This document shows, piece after piece, positions 1-8,660 of a DNA stretch of 64,000 bases; the stretch's first letter is position 1; each line of letters begins with the position of its first letter. Below the pieces are notes generated by a model, which ran no database searches, had not been told where the DNA came from, and saw nothing but the letters and a program-made list of their open reading frames with translations. Origin of the DNA: Gammaproteobacteria bacterium (GTDB lineage: Bacteria; Pseudomonadota; Gammaproteobacteria; Steroidobacterales; GCA-2729495); the NCBI GenBank assembly GCA_030583605.1, contig CP129466.1, positions 2,611,001-2,675,000 on the forward strand. The letters run 5' to 3'. Made by a program: the position numbers and the translations under genes.

Positions 1-69
1 GCGGACCAGGCGCCGCTCCTCGTTTCAGGACAATCCGGTGCGTTCTGTCTCGCAACCGATAAAAAATTT

Positions 70-673
70 TTCTTCGCCGATCTGCGGGGACGGGGCGCCG
101 TCGCTGCGGAATCGATGCGTCGATCTCGTGCGGTGGCTGCTGGCGGGGACGCTGCTCCAGGGTACACGGCGCAGGCGCGGGCTTCGGATCCGGACGGCCT
201 GCGCCGGGACGCTCGCTACGCACGTCCTGTGCTGCGCTCGCTCGGGTTCGGCTGCGGCTGCGCTCCTGCTGCGCCGGCCTCACACGCCCGTTACAGGCCG
301 TCCGGATCCGCAGCTATCGTCAAACAGCACACGGCATTGCCCTACCTCCAGCACGCCCGTCGCGACGTTTCCGCCTGCTGGCCGGGTGAGATCGCCGGTG
401 AGTCCGGATCGGCGACTGCGCACCATCCGCGAGATGCCGTCAGGGGGTGGCCCGGCGTCCGGCGAGAGCACGTGTGGAGCCGGCTGCCAGGAGGCAGCAG
501 CCGGCGTAACCCGTAGCGACGAGCACAGGGAGGTGCGAGGAGCGGCGCTCGGCGGACACCGGGCCACCACATCACTCGTACCTGCCGGATGAGGGCACAG
601 GCAGCTCCGCCAGCGGATTCCGCGAGCAACCAACGTCTCGACTTCGCAAGCGTCCCCGCAGATCGGCGAAGAA
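70..673. repeat. Non-coding block bounded by a 23-bp inverted repeat
   Basis: No convincing gene lies in the first 795 bases. The block starts with TTCTTCGCCGATCTGCGGGG followed by ACG at 70-92 and ends with the exact reverse complement at 651-673, so its two ends form a perfect 23-bp inverted repeat about 600 bp apart. A shorter 123-bp element lies inside at 446-568. The end motif (CGCCGATCTGCGGG) recurs at about 6342 and, degenerate, at about 28909, always beside other members of the repeat families in this window. No transposase is present, so a non-autonomous mobile element or a decayed composite is the best guess. Confidence 0.5.
446..568 (+). repeat. MITE-like element, copy 1
   Basis: A 123-bp element whose ends GGTGGCCCGGCGTCC and GGACACCGGGCCACC are complementary with one mismatch. 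A second hairpin (CCGGCTGC with GCAGCCGG) sits inside. Copies of nearly the same length occur at 6691-6814 and, inverted, at 45851-45974. All three share the interior run around TGTGGAGCCGG and AGCGACGAGCACAGGGA. Confidence 0.6.
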
Positions 674-730
674 TAAAGAAACGGCCCGCCGGCAGCGCCG
701 CTCCGGAGCGGAGCGACCTGCGGGCGGGCC
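671..730 (-). terminator. Intrinsic terminator downstream of the VPLPA-CTERM gene
   Basis: Read on the minus strand, GGCCCGCAGG pairs with the GGCGGGCC side of a long GC-rich stem with one internal mismatch. The loop arm carries its own hairpin (CGCTCCGGAGCG). The stem is followed by the U-rich tail GTTTCTTTATT. It lies about 65 bases after the stop codon at 796. Confidence 0.6.
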
Positions 731-795
731 CTGTGGTTCGCGGGTGGCGGGCGATCACGGAGCCGCCATCGAGCGGCCCCGAGACCAGTGCCGGA

Positions 796-1506
796 CTACG
801 CCTTGCGGCGGCGCGCGTAGCGCGCAGCGGCCAGCACCGCCGGACCGAGCAGCCAGCTGGCAGCCGGCAGCGGGATATCCGCATCCAGAGTCCAGGTGTA
901 GCCGGCATTGAATCCGCCGAGAGTGGCGCAGCCGTTTGCGTTACCCGGAGCCGCCGGATTGCAGGTGGCGTTGCTCAACGTCAGCGTCGTGCCGACCCAG
1001 CTCAGCGTGCTGAAATTGTCGTAGGCGAGCAGGCTCTGCTGGGGACCGATGTCCATGTCATCGCCGCTGATGGTCTTGCCGAAGTCCGTGCCCGGACCCC
1101 AGGTGGCGGTGGATTCGTTCACGTAGTTGGCGCCGAAGCTGTAGTTGCCGCAGAGGCTCGCGCCGACGGTTCCGCCGAAATTGCCTTCGGTGCAGGCATA
1201 GGTCGCGGCCGAGGCTGCGGCGCCGTCACCGATCGCGAGGCCGGTGATGGAGTGACGGAACAGCGTCGTCGTCGGCGCGATGGTGAAGCGTACGTTGAAC
1301 GTGCCGCCGGTTTGCAGGAGCCGATCAGCATCGACGTCGTAGCTCCACGTCGCCGTGGACGAGGTGATGTTGCCTGCCGACGAGCCGGCGCCGGCATAGC
1401 TGGTCACACTCTTCAGTGTGGCAATGACGCTCGCGGCATCAGCACTGGCCGCCGAACCGAGTGTGGCAGCGATCGCCACTGCCAGGGCATTGCGTGTTTT
1501 GTTCAT
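796..1506 (-). CDS. Secreted protein with VPLPA/PEP-CTERM-type sorting tail
   Basis: Exported protein of unknown function, 236 residues. Residues 1-24 are a signal peptide (hydrophobic AVAIAATLGSAA). About 180 residues of Gly/Ser/Thr-rich extracellular domain with two Cys-containing motifs (GNFGG..GASLCGNY) follow. The last ~28 residues are a PEP-CTERM-like sorting signal: IPLPAAS, a short hydrophobic helix and the basic end RYARRRKA. In families with this tail, exosortase-type transpeptidases process the protein; none is in the window. A GGGGGA ribosome site precedes the ATG. The whole mature domain is paralogous to the N-terminal ~215 residues of the next upstream gene, which has a different anchor. 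Confidence 0.8.
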   Translation of the reverse strand: MNKTRNALAVAIAATLGSAASADAASVIATLKSVTSYAGAGSSAGNITSSTATWSYDVDADRLLQTGGTFNVRFTIAPTTTLFRHSITGLAIGDGAAASAATYACTEGNFGGTVGASLCGNYSFGANYVNESTATWGPGTDFGKTISGDDMDIGPQQSLLAYDNFSTLSWVGTTLTLSNATCNPAAPGNANGCATLGGFNAGYTWTLDADIPLPAASWLLGPAVLAAARYARRRKA

Positions 1507-1767
1507 GAATCAGATCCCCCAGAGATCCCGTACCGGTCAATTTTTCTAAGACAGGCCATTGGGCGCAGGTGGCAACCCGGCAGCCCGCCCCGATCTTCCT
1601 GGATTCTCCGCGGAGCGAGGCCCGCCACCGAACGCCACAGGCTCTGGCCACTGTGCCTGTGCCTTCTTTGATCGACTATACCTGCGACGACCGGCCCGGC
1701 AAGACCCGCGTTGACATAACCTTCCCGCACCCCGCGCCATAACAGGCGTTTAGACGCGACGACTTGC

Positions 1768-3684
1768 TTACTTGTCCGAGTAGTGGTCAGGCAATGGGCT
1801 GCGCGATGTTCGCCGGCGCCGGATGAGGGCCGAGGCACCAAGCAGCGACAGGATCAGCCAGTCGGCGGAACTGCCGCCGTCGTTCTCGCGCAGCCCGGTG
1901 CCGCTCGTCACGTTGATGCTCACGTTCGCCGTGTCCTGGCTGGCGTTCACATCGGTGAGCGACACTACGCAACTGTCACTGCCGGTGTAGCCGGCGTTCG
2001 GCGTGTACGTCACCGTGCCGGCGCCGTCCACGGCACAACTGCCGTTGGTCGCGTCCGTGACCAGCGCGAAGCTGTGCTGGGCCAGTGTGCCGTCGCCGAG
2101 CGTGAACGACAGGTCGACCGCTACGGCCGTATCGCGCCGCGTCTCCGTGGATGCGTCGTTGAGAACCGGCAGCAAGTCCACGACCTCGACGCTGACCGTG
2201 GCCTGCGCCGTGTCGCCATCGCCGTCGGTGACCGAGGCCACGCAACTGTCGTTGCCGGTGAAGCCCGCATCCGGCGTGTACGTCACCGCGCCGGCGCCGT
2301 CCACGGCACAACTGCCGCTGGTTGCGTCGGTCGCGATGTCAAACGTATGCTGCGCGGGGCTGCCGTTGCCGGCATTCAGTACCAGGTTGACCGCCACCGG
2401 CGTATCCAGGTTGGTTTCGGCGGAAGCGGGATTCAGGCTTGGGCTGGCATCGGCGATCGTGACGTTCACCGTCACAGGGCCGCTGGTTTCCGCCGGCCCC
2501 GCGCCATCGGGATCGGAAATGCTGTAGGTAAAGCTGTCCGTGCCCGTGAAGAACGTGTCGTCCGTCACCGTATAGGTGATGGTATTGCCCGCGATCGTGG
2601 CGTTGCCCCGGCCGCCGTTGGTGGGCGTAGCCGCACCGCTGTCGCCGAGACTGCCGCCCGTACCCGGCGCCGTGAAGCTGCCGGTCAGCCCGTCCGGCGC
2701 GACACCCACCGTGCTGATCGCGACATCGCCACCGACCGCATTCGGCACCATGTTGTCGATGGTCATGGTCACGGTCGCCGTTTCGCCGTTCGCCGTGTAG
2801 GTGAAGGTATCGGTGATCGGCCCGGCGAGGCCGGCCGCCAGGTTCGGCGTGTAGGTGACCGTGACGCCGGCCCCAGGCCCTCCGGAGCCCGCAACGACAA
2901 TAGTGCTGTTGGCCTGCACATTGGTGCCCGCGGCATCGGCGGTAATCGTGATCGGGTCGGCCATGCCCTGATCGTTTGCCAGCACCGGCACGATCCTCGC
3001 GACGTTGCGCGTGGTGCTGTCGGCATCGTCGACGGCGGTTGTTGTCGCTGGTTGCGTAGCGTTCAAGATCCAGGTATAGCCGGTATTGAAGCCACCCCCG
3101 GCCGCGCAACCGTTGGCATTGCCCGGAGCCGCCGGATTGCACACAGCATTCGACAAGGTCAGCGTCGTGCCGAACCAGCTCACCTCCGTGAAATTGTCGT
3201 AGGCGGCGAGGCTTTGTTGCGCTCCGATCGCCATGTCATCGCCACCAATGGTCCTGGCAAAGGCCGTCGCCGGACCCCAGGTGACGGTGGAGTTGTTCAC
3301 GAAGTTGGCGCCGAAGGTGTAGTTGCCGCACAGGCTCGCACCGACGTTGCCGCCGAAGTTGCCTTCGGTGCAGGTGAAGGTCGAGGCCGCGGCCGCAGCG
3401 CCATTACCGAGCACGAGGCCGGTGATCGAATGACGGAACAGCGTCGACGTCGGCGCAGTGGTGAAGCGCACGTTGAACGTGCCGCCGGTCTGGGTCAGCA
3501 GATTGGTTACGTCGTCGTACTCGAAGGTGGCGGTCGACGACGTGATATTGCCGGCCGAGGAGCCGTTGCCGCTGTAGCTGGTGACGCCCGTGAGGGTCGC
3601 GACGGCGGTCGCTCCCTGCGTCACGCTGGCCGTCCCCAGTGTCGCTGCGATGGCTGCCGCCAATGCGCTGACCTGTCTGTTCAT
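1768..3684 (-). CDS. Secreted multi-domain Ig/cadherin-like repeat protein with GlyGly-CTERM-like tail
   Basis: Predicted surface protein of 638 residues. The ATG chosen is preceded by GGGAGGA seven bases upstream and begins a clean signal peptide (MNRQVSALAAAIAATLGTAS). Longer in-frame starts would run through the leader. Residues 25-215 match the neighbouring VPLPA-CTERM protein closely. Then come Ig/cadherin-like modules (VLANDQG, VTYTPN, FTYSISDPDG), including two near-identical ~90-residue repeats with GSCAVDGAG.VTYTP.AG.TG.DSCV, whose Cys pairs probably form disulfides. The end is NDGGSS, a hydrophobic helix and RRRR, like the GlyGly-CTERM signal processed by rhombosortase, followed by ~13 extra residues. 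Adhesion or matrix function is inferred only from architecture. Confidence 0.8.
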   Translation of the reverse strand: MNRQVSALAAAIAATLGTASVTQGATAVATLTGVTSYSGNGSSAGNITSSTATFEYDDVTNLLTQTGGTFNVRFTTAPTSTLFRHSITGLVLGNGAAAAASTFTCTEGNFGGNVGASLCGNYTFGANFVNNSTVTWGPATAFARTIGGDDMAIGAQQSLAAYDNFTEVSWFGTTLTLSNAVCNPAAPGNANGCAAGGGFNTGYTWILNATQPATTTAVDDADSTTRNVARIVPVLANDQGMADPITITADAAGTNVQANSTIVVAGSGGPGAGVTVTYTPNLAAGLAGPITDTFTYTANGETATVTMTIDNMVPNAVGGDVAISTVGVAPDGLTGSFTAPGTGGSLGDSGAATPTNGGRGNATIAGNTITYTVTDDTFFTGTDSFTYSISDPDGAGPAETSGPVTVNVTIADASPSLNPASAETNLDTPVAVNLVLNAGNGSPAQHTFDIATDATSGSCAVDGAGAVTYTPDAGFTGNDSCVASVTDGDGDTAQATVSVEVVDLLPVLNDASTETRRDTAVAVDLSFTLGDGTLAQHSFALVTDATNGSCAVDGAGTVTYTPNAGYTGSDSCVVSLTDVNASQDTANVSINVTSGTGLRENDGGSSADWLILSLLGASALIRRRRTSRSPLPDHYSDK

Positions 3685-3999
3685 TGCAATCCTCCCAGGA
3701 TGTCGGGTCTCAAAAAAAACCAACCGATGAGCGCGAGCCGCTTCGCCGGCCCGGCGGATCACGGTCCGGAACTTCCCCTCCGCAGTTCCCGCGCGAGCAG
3801 CTCGCGAACACACGCTCTGCCCGGTAAGCCACTGGGCGCGACTTTGAAAACTCCGCTGCCCGTTGCGCGCAGGACCACCAACGCCACACAACAAAATTCG
3901 CGACGCCAAGTTACTCCGTCGGGCTCCGCGCTGGCAAGCGGTCACGCTGTGTAGCGGACCGCAGCGCGGTCAGCGCGACAGGTCGCCAACCGGCACCGC
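3685..3999. other. Intergenic region, leader of the Ig-repeat protein gene
   Basis: Between the start of the minus-strand surface-protein gene and the stop of the hydrolase-like gene. It must hold the promoter of the former. I see no stable hairpin with a T-run, no repeat family member and no coding signal. Confidence 0.4.
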
Positions 4000-4794
4000 T
4001 CAGCCGGTCACGAACGCGGCGACCGCCTCGGCCCAGGCCTCCGGCTGCTCGTCGATACAGTCGATGGTGCCACCTGCGAGTTCCACGTAGGCGAACTGCG
4101 GGTACAGTTCGCGCGCCTTCTGCGAATAACCGTAGATCGCGTCCCCGGTGTTGGCGAGAATCAGCGTCGGCTGCGTGAGGCGCGCCATGGCCTCCTCGTG
4201 GGCGTAGGTCATTACCGCGTCGTGCGCGTACCAGACCGTGCGCCCCGCCAGCAGCCCGTGGACGAAGTTGGCGTGGAAGGCTTCGATATCCGTCCATTCG
4301 CGCTGCGCACCGTGGCGAAACTGCCAGAGCTCGGCGATGTGACTGCCGTCCCAGCGCAGGTTCCAGTTTTTCTCGCGCGAAAGAACCTGCCGCCACTGTG
4401 CGCGCTCAGCGTCACTCATCGGCAGCGGACCGTGCAGTACCACGCGGGTCACGCGCCCGGGAAACTGCAGCGCCGCCTCGGTGACGATCACGGCACCGGT
4501 GTGGTGGCCGACGACGCTGGCGCTCTCAAGGTGCAGGGCATCGAGCACGGCCGGCACGAGGTGCGCGTAGCCGGCGACGGTCGGTGGCTGATGCGGCACA
4601 TCGGAGCCGCCGAAGCCGGGGATGTCCACCGCGATCGCCTGCAGGCCGCGGCGGGCGAGCGGCGCGAGGACGCGCGCGAACTGCACGCTGTCGGTCGGCG
4701 ACTGGTGCACCAGCACCACCGGCACCCCGTCCCCGCAGCGGGTGTAATGAATCTGGCCCCAGCGGCCCTCCGCATAGCCTTTCCTCGGTTTCAT
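4000..4794 (-). CDS. Alpha/beta-hydrolase-fold protein with non-canonical nucleophile elbow
   Basis: 264-residue single-domain alpha/beta hydrolase fold. The oxyanion-region VLVHQSPTDS (~27-36), the strand IAVDIPGFGGSD and the acid-loop ILANTGD are recognisable. The nucleophile elbow, normally GxSxG, reads GHHTG (~98-102). The usual catalytic His region near the C terminus reads AGGTIDCIDEQPE with no His. Two of three triad positions therefore look altered, so either chemistry is unusual or the protein is a binding pseudoenzyme. It is divergent from the downstream SDR gene across a 155-bp gap that could hold promoters for both. Substrate unknown. Confidence 0.7.
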   Translation of the reverse strand: MKPRKGYAEGRWGQIHYTRCGDGVPVVLVHQSPTDSVQFARVLAPLARRGLQAIAVDIPGFGGSDVPHQPPTVAGYAHLVPAVLDALHLESASVVGHHTGAVIVTEAALQFPGRVTRVVLHGPLPMSDAERAQWRQVLSREKNWNLRWDGSHIAELWQFRHGAQREWTDIEAFHANFVHGLLAGRTVWYAHDAVMTYAHEEAMARLTQPTLILANTGDAIYGYSQKARELYPQFAYVELAGGTIDCIDEQPEAWAEAVAAFVTG

Positions 4795-4949
4795 CAGGAT
4801 CTTCCGTCCGCAAAAAAGTCGGGGGACAGTGTACCGATTGACACTCTGCCTACGTCACCGCAGCCGCGATATGCCGATCTTGCGGTGCACAAGAAAGTCG
4901 GTAGCATGGCGGCCTTCGTTCAGTCACGCGATCAGCACGAGGACCGCTC

Positions 4950-5711
4950 ATGGACCTGCAGGGCAAGACCATCGTCATCACCGGCGCGGCCCGCGGCCTC
5001 GGCGCCGCCATGGCGAAGCGCCTGGCTGCACACCGGCCGCAACTCGCGCTGGTGGATCTCGCCGAAGACAGCCTCGCGGAAACCGCGGGCGCCTGCCGCA
5101 AACTCGGCGCCGAGGCGAAGACCTACGGTGCGAACGTGGCCAAAGAAGCCGACGTCGTGGCCCTGTTCGAGCGCATCGCGCGCGACTGCGGCGGCATCGA
5201 CGCGCTCGTCAACAACGCGGGCATCACCCGCGACGCCCTGCTGGTCAAGTTCAAGGACGGGCAGTTCGCCGGGAAGATGAGCGTGGCCGACTGGCAGGCG
5301 GTGATCGACGTCAACCTCACCGGCGTGTTTCTCTGCGGCCGCGAGGCCGCGCAACGCATGATCGAGGGCGCTCGCAAGGGCTGCATCGTCAACATCTCGA
5401 GCATTTCGCGCGCCGGCAACCTGGGCCAGACGAATTACTCCGCCGCCAAGGCCGGCGTCGCCGCGATGGCCGTCACCTGGGCGAAGGAACTGGCGCGCTA
5501 CGGCATCCGCGCCGCAGCCGTGGCGCCGGGCTTCATCAATACCGAGATGGTCGCCGCCATGAAACCGGAGGCGCGCGAGAAGCTGGTGGCGGGCATCCCG
5601 CTCCGGCGCATGGGCGAACCGGACGAGATCGCCCACACGGTGGAGTTCATCCTGCTGAACGACTACCTGTCGGGACGCGTGTTCGAGATCGACGGCGCGC
5701 TGCGGCTGTAG
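4950..5711 (+). CDS. SDR-family oxidoreductase (FabG-like)
   Basis: 253-residue classical short-chain dehydrogenase/reductase. It has the nucleotide-binding TGAARGLG (~12-19), NNAG at ~89-92, the active-site Ser in NISSISRAG (~150) with YSAAK (Tyr/Lys, ~164-168), and the C-terminal APGFINTEM loop typical of 3-ketoacyl-ACP reductase-like SDRs. Length is normal for the family. A GAGGACC site precedes the ATG. It likely reduces a 3-oxoacyl or other ketone substrate with NAD(P)H. It stands alone rather than beside fatty-acid genes, so a housekeeping FabG role is not supported by context. Confidence 0.9.
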   Translation: MDLQGKTIVITGAARGLGAAMAKRLAAHRPQLALVDLAEDSLAETAGACRKLGAEAKTYGANVAKEADVVALFERIARDCGGIDALVNNAGITRDALLVKFKDGQFAGKMSVADWQAVIDVNLTGVFLCGREAAQRMIEGARKGCIVNISSISRAGNLGQTNYSAAKAGVAAMAVTWAKELARYGIRAAAVAPGFINTEMVAAMKPEAREKLVAGIPLRRMGEPDEIAHTVEFILLNDYLSGRVFEIDGALRL

Positions 5712-5744
5712 GCCACGCCGCGCCACCCGCCGGGGTGAATGCTT

Positions 5745-6182
5745 TCAGCGCTGGTCGAACCGACCGGTCCAGCTGGCGTCGAAGATGCCGGTGTCGTACG
5801 GATTGACGCCGTCTTTGCGGGTAACGGCCTGCGGCGGAGCCGTCTTGTTCAGGCCCCAGGGGTCTTCGGGGGAATCCCCTTCCTGCAGTTCCCAGGTGTA
5901 GGTGTCGAACGGATCCGCCTTGGCAGGCGGCGATGCGGACTGGCCCTGCGCCGCAGGCCGGCGCCCACGGCCAGTCGCCGACTCAGTTTGCAGCTCCCAG
6001 GTGTAGGTGCTCGCCGGATCGACCGGCGGAGCCGAGTCCTCCAGCACCCGCACCCATTGCCGGGCATAGGCGTCCCCGCCCTTGCGCGGCGGGCGGACCT
6101 GGCCCGGACTGCCGGAATCCGCGCCCGAATCGGCGCCGGGCAGGCGCTCAGCGAGGCCCTTCAGCCATTCCACCCAGCTCAT
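5745..6182 (-). CDS. Hypothetical protein with repeated TYTWELQ motif
   Basis: 145 residues, not recognised. No signal peptide or membrane segment. The chain starts with an amphipathic stretch (MSWVEWLKGLAERLPG), then is Pro/Gly/Asp-rich and probably disordered. The seven-residue motif TYTWELQ occurs twice (~59-65 and ~93-99), each preceded by an acidic/proline stretch (VDPAS, ADPFD), and the end has NPYDTGIFD. Such repeated short linear motifs suggest a scaffold or binding partner, but this is inference. AGGTGG lies just upstream of the ATG. It is convergent with the SDR gene. Confidence 0.65.
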   Translation of the reverse strand: MSWVEWLKGLAERLPGADSGADSGSPGQVRPPRKGGDAYARQWVRVLEDSAPPVDPASTYTWELQTESATGRGRRPAAQGQSASPPAKADPFDTYTWELQEGDSPEDPWGLNKTAPPQAVTRKDGVNPYDTGIFDASWTGRFDQR

Positions 6183-6410
6183 GGGGTGATTCCACCTGAC
6201 ATAAATATAAGGTGCGCGAACGTTACCGCGCAGCGCGGCCAGGCGATGTGACCGCCTTCACGCTTGCGGATTCGCGCCCGCCGGATCGCGACAGGCGCCG
6301 CAGTACAGGCGACGGCCGTGTGAGGGCAAAAAACGGTTCATCGCCGATCTGCGGGAACGCAGTAGGTCATCGGTTGACGATGCGGTGGTCGTGCCCCCGG
6401 CGCGTGCCAG

Positions 6411-6527
6411 ACTCTGCCCATCCCCGGACCTCGCCGCCGGCTGGCCCTGCGGGTGCCCTCGCAGGCGTGCTCGCTGCGGAGTGCGCGCCACTCGACATCC
6501 TTGGTCTCGTGGGCGCGCAGCAGCGGC
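6411..6527 (+). repeat. Dispersed repeat core, family 2, copy a
   Basis: This stretch (from ACTCTGCCCATCCCCGGACC to GCGCGCAGCAGCGGC) is the near reverse complement of 28979-29094. The ~60 bases just before both copies (ending CCCCGGCGCGTGCC) are in the same orientation, so only the core is flipped between the two loci. Confidence 0.55.
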
Positions 6528-6690
6528 ATCCCTGCCGCTGCCTCTGCGAGCTTGGCCTTGCTCGCTACGCCTGCTCGGCCAACCGGCTGATGGGCTCGGC
6601 CCGGAGACGGGCGGAGTCGCAGCAGCCTGACAAGCGGTTCTGCGCCCCGAGCACCTTGCGACGCATCGCGCCTGGCGAGGCGGATGCAGC

Positions 6691-6814
6691 GGTGGTCACG
6701 GCCCCGGCGCGGGCATGTGTGGAGCCGGTTGCCAGGAGGGCAGCAACCGGCGGAACTCATAGCGACGAGCACAGGGACGTGCGAGGAGCGGCACGTGCCG
6801 GGGGCGCGACCACC
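6691..6814 (+). repeat. MITE-like element, copy 2 (variant ends)
   Basis: 124 bp, with the same interior as the copies at 446 and 45851 (TGTGGAGCCGG, AGCGACGAGCACAGGGACG). Its ends are different yet still mutually complementary: GGTGGTCACGGCCCCGGC against GCCGGGGGCGCGACCACC. Preserved pairing despite changed sequence argues that the hairpin itself is what is conserved. Confidence 0.55.
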
Positions 6815-6937
6815 GCTGCTGCGGCGCAAAGATGCGCGTAGTCTCAGGCGACGACTGCAGTGCGGATGCGATTGCCCGACGGCCGCGCTTCTGCCCGTCG
6901 CCGGGCAGAGTCCAGCACCCAGCAGTGGGAGAAGAAA

Positions 6938-6967
6938 CAAAAAAGGCCGGTCGCGCTGACCGGCCTT
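6938..6967 (-). terminator. Intrinsic terminator after tRNA-Ala
   Basis: A perfect 10-bp stem, AAGGCCGGTC and GACCGGCCTT, with a 5-nt loop, followed on the minus strand by TTTTTTG. It sits 10 bases past the CCA end of the tRNA gene. Confidence 0.85.
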
Positions 6968-6977
6968 GCGGTGAGAC

Positions 6978-7053
<76 letters not shown>

Positions 7054-7116
7054 ACGCGCTGCCTCGTTCGGCGGCGGCAGTTTAGCCGGGCCGCGCGGGC
7101 AAACCAAGCCGGCCGC

Positions 7117-7434
7117 TCACTCCTCCGGCGCGATGATGACCGCAATGCCTTCGATCGCCGGCGACACCCGCACCTGGCAGGCCAGGCGCGACTCGCCCGG
7201 GCGATAGTTCTCCGACCCTTCCAGCAACTCCATTTCGTCGTCCTTGGGGGCCGGCAGCTTCTTCGCCCAATCGGGCGCGATGAAGACGTGACAGGTCGAG
7301 CACGAGCACATCCCGCCGCACAACGCTTCCATGCCGTCTGCGACGTCGCGCAGCGGCTCCATCAGGGTCAGGCCGTCTTTGGCCTCGATGTCGAGCTCGT
7401 GGCCCTCGCGATCCGTCACGTGAATCTTCGCCAT
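7117..7434 (-). CDS. Adrenodoxin-type 2Fe-2S ferredoxin
   Basis: 105-residue plant/adrenodoxin-like ferredoxin. Cluster ligands are visible as Cys39, Cys45 and Cys48 in ALCGGMCSCSTC, with the fourth Cys at ~85 in LACQVRV; an extra Cys43 lies inside the loop. The C-terminal GIAVIIAPEE is normal. It carries electrons in the cytoplasm, probably to a P450, dioxygenase or Fe-S assembly partner. No Isc genes are adjacent, so the partner is unknown. Confidence 0.92.
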   Translation of the reverse strand: MAKIHVTDREGHELDIEAKDGLTLMEPLRDVADGMEALCGGMCSCSTCHVFIAPDWAKKLPAPKDDEMELLEGSENYRPGESRLACQVRVSPAIEGIAVIIAPEE

Positions 7435-7550
7435 ACCTCACCTGAGCGCAGGGTGGTGAAAAAGGGCGCGCAATATAGCACGGCAACCTCGGGCGGGAGC
7501 ATGCGCATTGACCGCAATCGCCGCCCCGGCCGGGGCGCCGCCGCATCGAA

Positions 7551-7859
7551 TCAGGCCGTGCCCGCGTTCAGATCGTGCGGCGAGGCGTAGTAATCGCTGT
7601 CTTCGGCGAGCTGGCGCGCCTCCTCGATCAGCGTGCGCACGCGCCTCTCGGCCGTGCTCACCATGGCGCAGGACTCGCAGAACGGGTCGTCGCAGGGCTG
7701 TCTGGAAAACAGCCAGAACTGCACCGCACCGGCGAGCAGCCCTGAGGCAACTTCCCAGGTATCGGCGCCGTTGTCCTGGTCGAGCATCCGGTTACCGAGC
7801 TCGATCACCCGCTCCGCCGCCTGGTCGAAGGGGGTTTTCGCCGGGTCTGTGGTGGTCAT
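7551..7859 (-). CDS. Small conserved-looking hypothetical protein with CxxxxCxxC
   Basis: 102 residues. The ATG chosen has GAGG eight bases upstream; the longer in-frame reading is low-complexity leader. It is helical, with a distinctive CDDPFCESC motif at ~57-65 that could bind a metal. N-terminal half: QAAERVIELGNRMLDQDNGADTW split by acidic turns. No signal peptide. It lies 116 bases upstream of the ferredoxin gene on the same strand, so co-expression is possible. Function not recognised. Confidence 0.65.
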   Translation of the reverse strand: MTTTDPAKTPFDQAAERVIELGNRMLDQDNGADTWEVASGLLAGAVQFWLFSRQPCDDPFCESCAMVSTAERRVRTLIEEARQLAEDSDYYASPHDLNAGTA

Positions 7860-7956
7860 GGAAGCAACCTCGCGCGGGCGTTGGCATCGCGACTGCCCAG
7901 GGGAGCATCGTAACCGATCGGGCGCGTGCAGCGCCCGGACGGCTGCCGCAGGAGAC

Positions 7957-8610
7957 TCAGAACCTGGCAGTGAGCCCGGCGAACACTTCCCACTGCCAGA
8001 GTATGTCGCCGCTGGCCCGAAAGGCGCAGGCGGCCCCCTCGGAATCGGAGCGGCAGAAAATGGAGGTGTCGCTGTCGATGACGGAGCCGAGCACGCGGGC
8101 CTCCAGCCTGACTCCAATGCGATCCGCCGGAAACAACTGTGCACCGCCGCCGACGCCGAAGGCGAACACCGTGTCCGAGCTGTACCCCGAATCGTCGGGA
8201 CTCAGGTGCGCCGCACCGATACCGGCTGCAAGGAATGGCCGGTAGCTTGCGCCCTGCCCTGCGCCGACGTAGGTGCCGCCGAGGAGTACGTGACTGATGT
8301 CGATGTCGAGCCCGGGGTCCACGCCGGCAGGCGCATCGTCGAGCCCCACGGACTGGCGGCTGACGTACAGCTCCCACTCGGTATAGTCGTCGCCGCGCAC
8401 CCGCTCGGCAGGCAGGTTGACGATGAGGCCCACGACGGCATCGTCGTCGAGGCTGACCTCCTCGTTTCCTTCCTCGGCATCGAAACTCCCGCCCATGCGG
8501 TAACCGACCAGCGGAGTGATCGCTACGCGGTACTCGCCCGCCTCGCCGGCCGACAACCCCGGCGGCAGCAAGGCCATCAGTATCAGCGCCACCATGGCTG
8601 GAAATCGCAT
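7957..8610 (-). CDS. Outer-membrane beta-barrel protein
   Basis: 217 residues: signal peptide at 1-21 (MVALILMALLPPGLSAG) then alternating polar/aromatic strands typical of an 8-stranded small barrel (VLLGGTYVGAG, RPFLAAGIGAAHL, VGGGAQLFP), ending WEVFAGLTARF with the C-terminal Phe used by the BAM complex. Acidic loops (DAEEGNEE) are predicted outside. Specific role unknown. Confidence 0.75.
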   Translation of the reverse strand: MRFPAMVALILMALLPPGLSAGEAGEYRVAITPLVGYRMGGSFDAEEGNEEVSLDDDAVVGLIVNLPAERVRGDDYTEWELYVSRQSVGLDDAPAGVDPGLDIDISHVLLGGTYVGAGQGASYRPFLAAGIGAAHLSPDDSGYSSDTVFAFGVGGGAQLFPADRIGVRLEARVLGSVIDSDTSIFCRSDSEGAACAFRASGDILWQWEVFAGLTARF

Positions 8611-8660
8611 GCGTTACCCCCCCGTTCAGCAGTATCCGTTCGCCGCCGCCGCGACGGGCC

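Larger units (their letters stand above)
6183..6937. other. Gene-free repeat-rich region
   Basis: About 750 bases without a supportable gene; open frames here are low-complexity Arg/Ala/Gly readings. It contains the CGCCGATCTGCGGG end motif at about 6342, a ~117-bp repeat core at 6411-6527 that recurs inverted at 28979-29094, and the second copy of the 124-bp MITE-like element at 6691-6814. Confidence 0.5.

Noticed and set aside
38..592. Possible genes in the first 600 bases
   Set aside because: Overlapping frames on both strands, none with a ribosome site or recognisable protein; the region is bounded by a 23-bp inverted repeat and holds a repeat element.
1783..3954. 723-residue plus-strand frame opposite the Ig-repeat protein
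   Set aside because: The minus-strand protein has a signal peptide, repeats and a sorting tail; the plus-strand frame has none and is a composition shadow.
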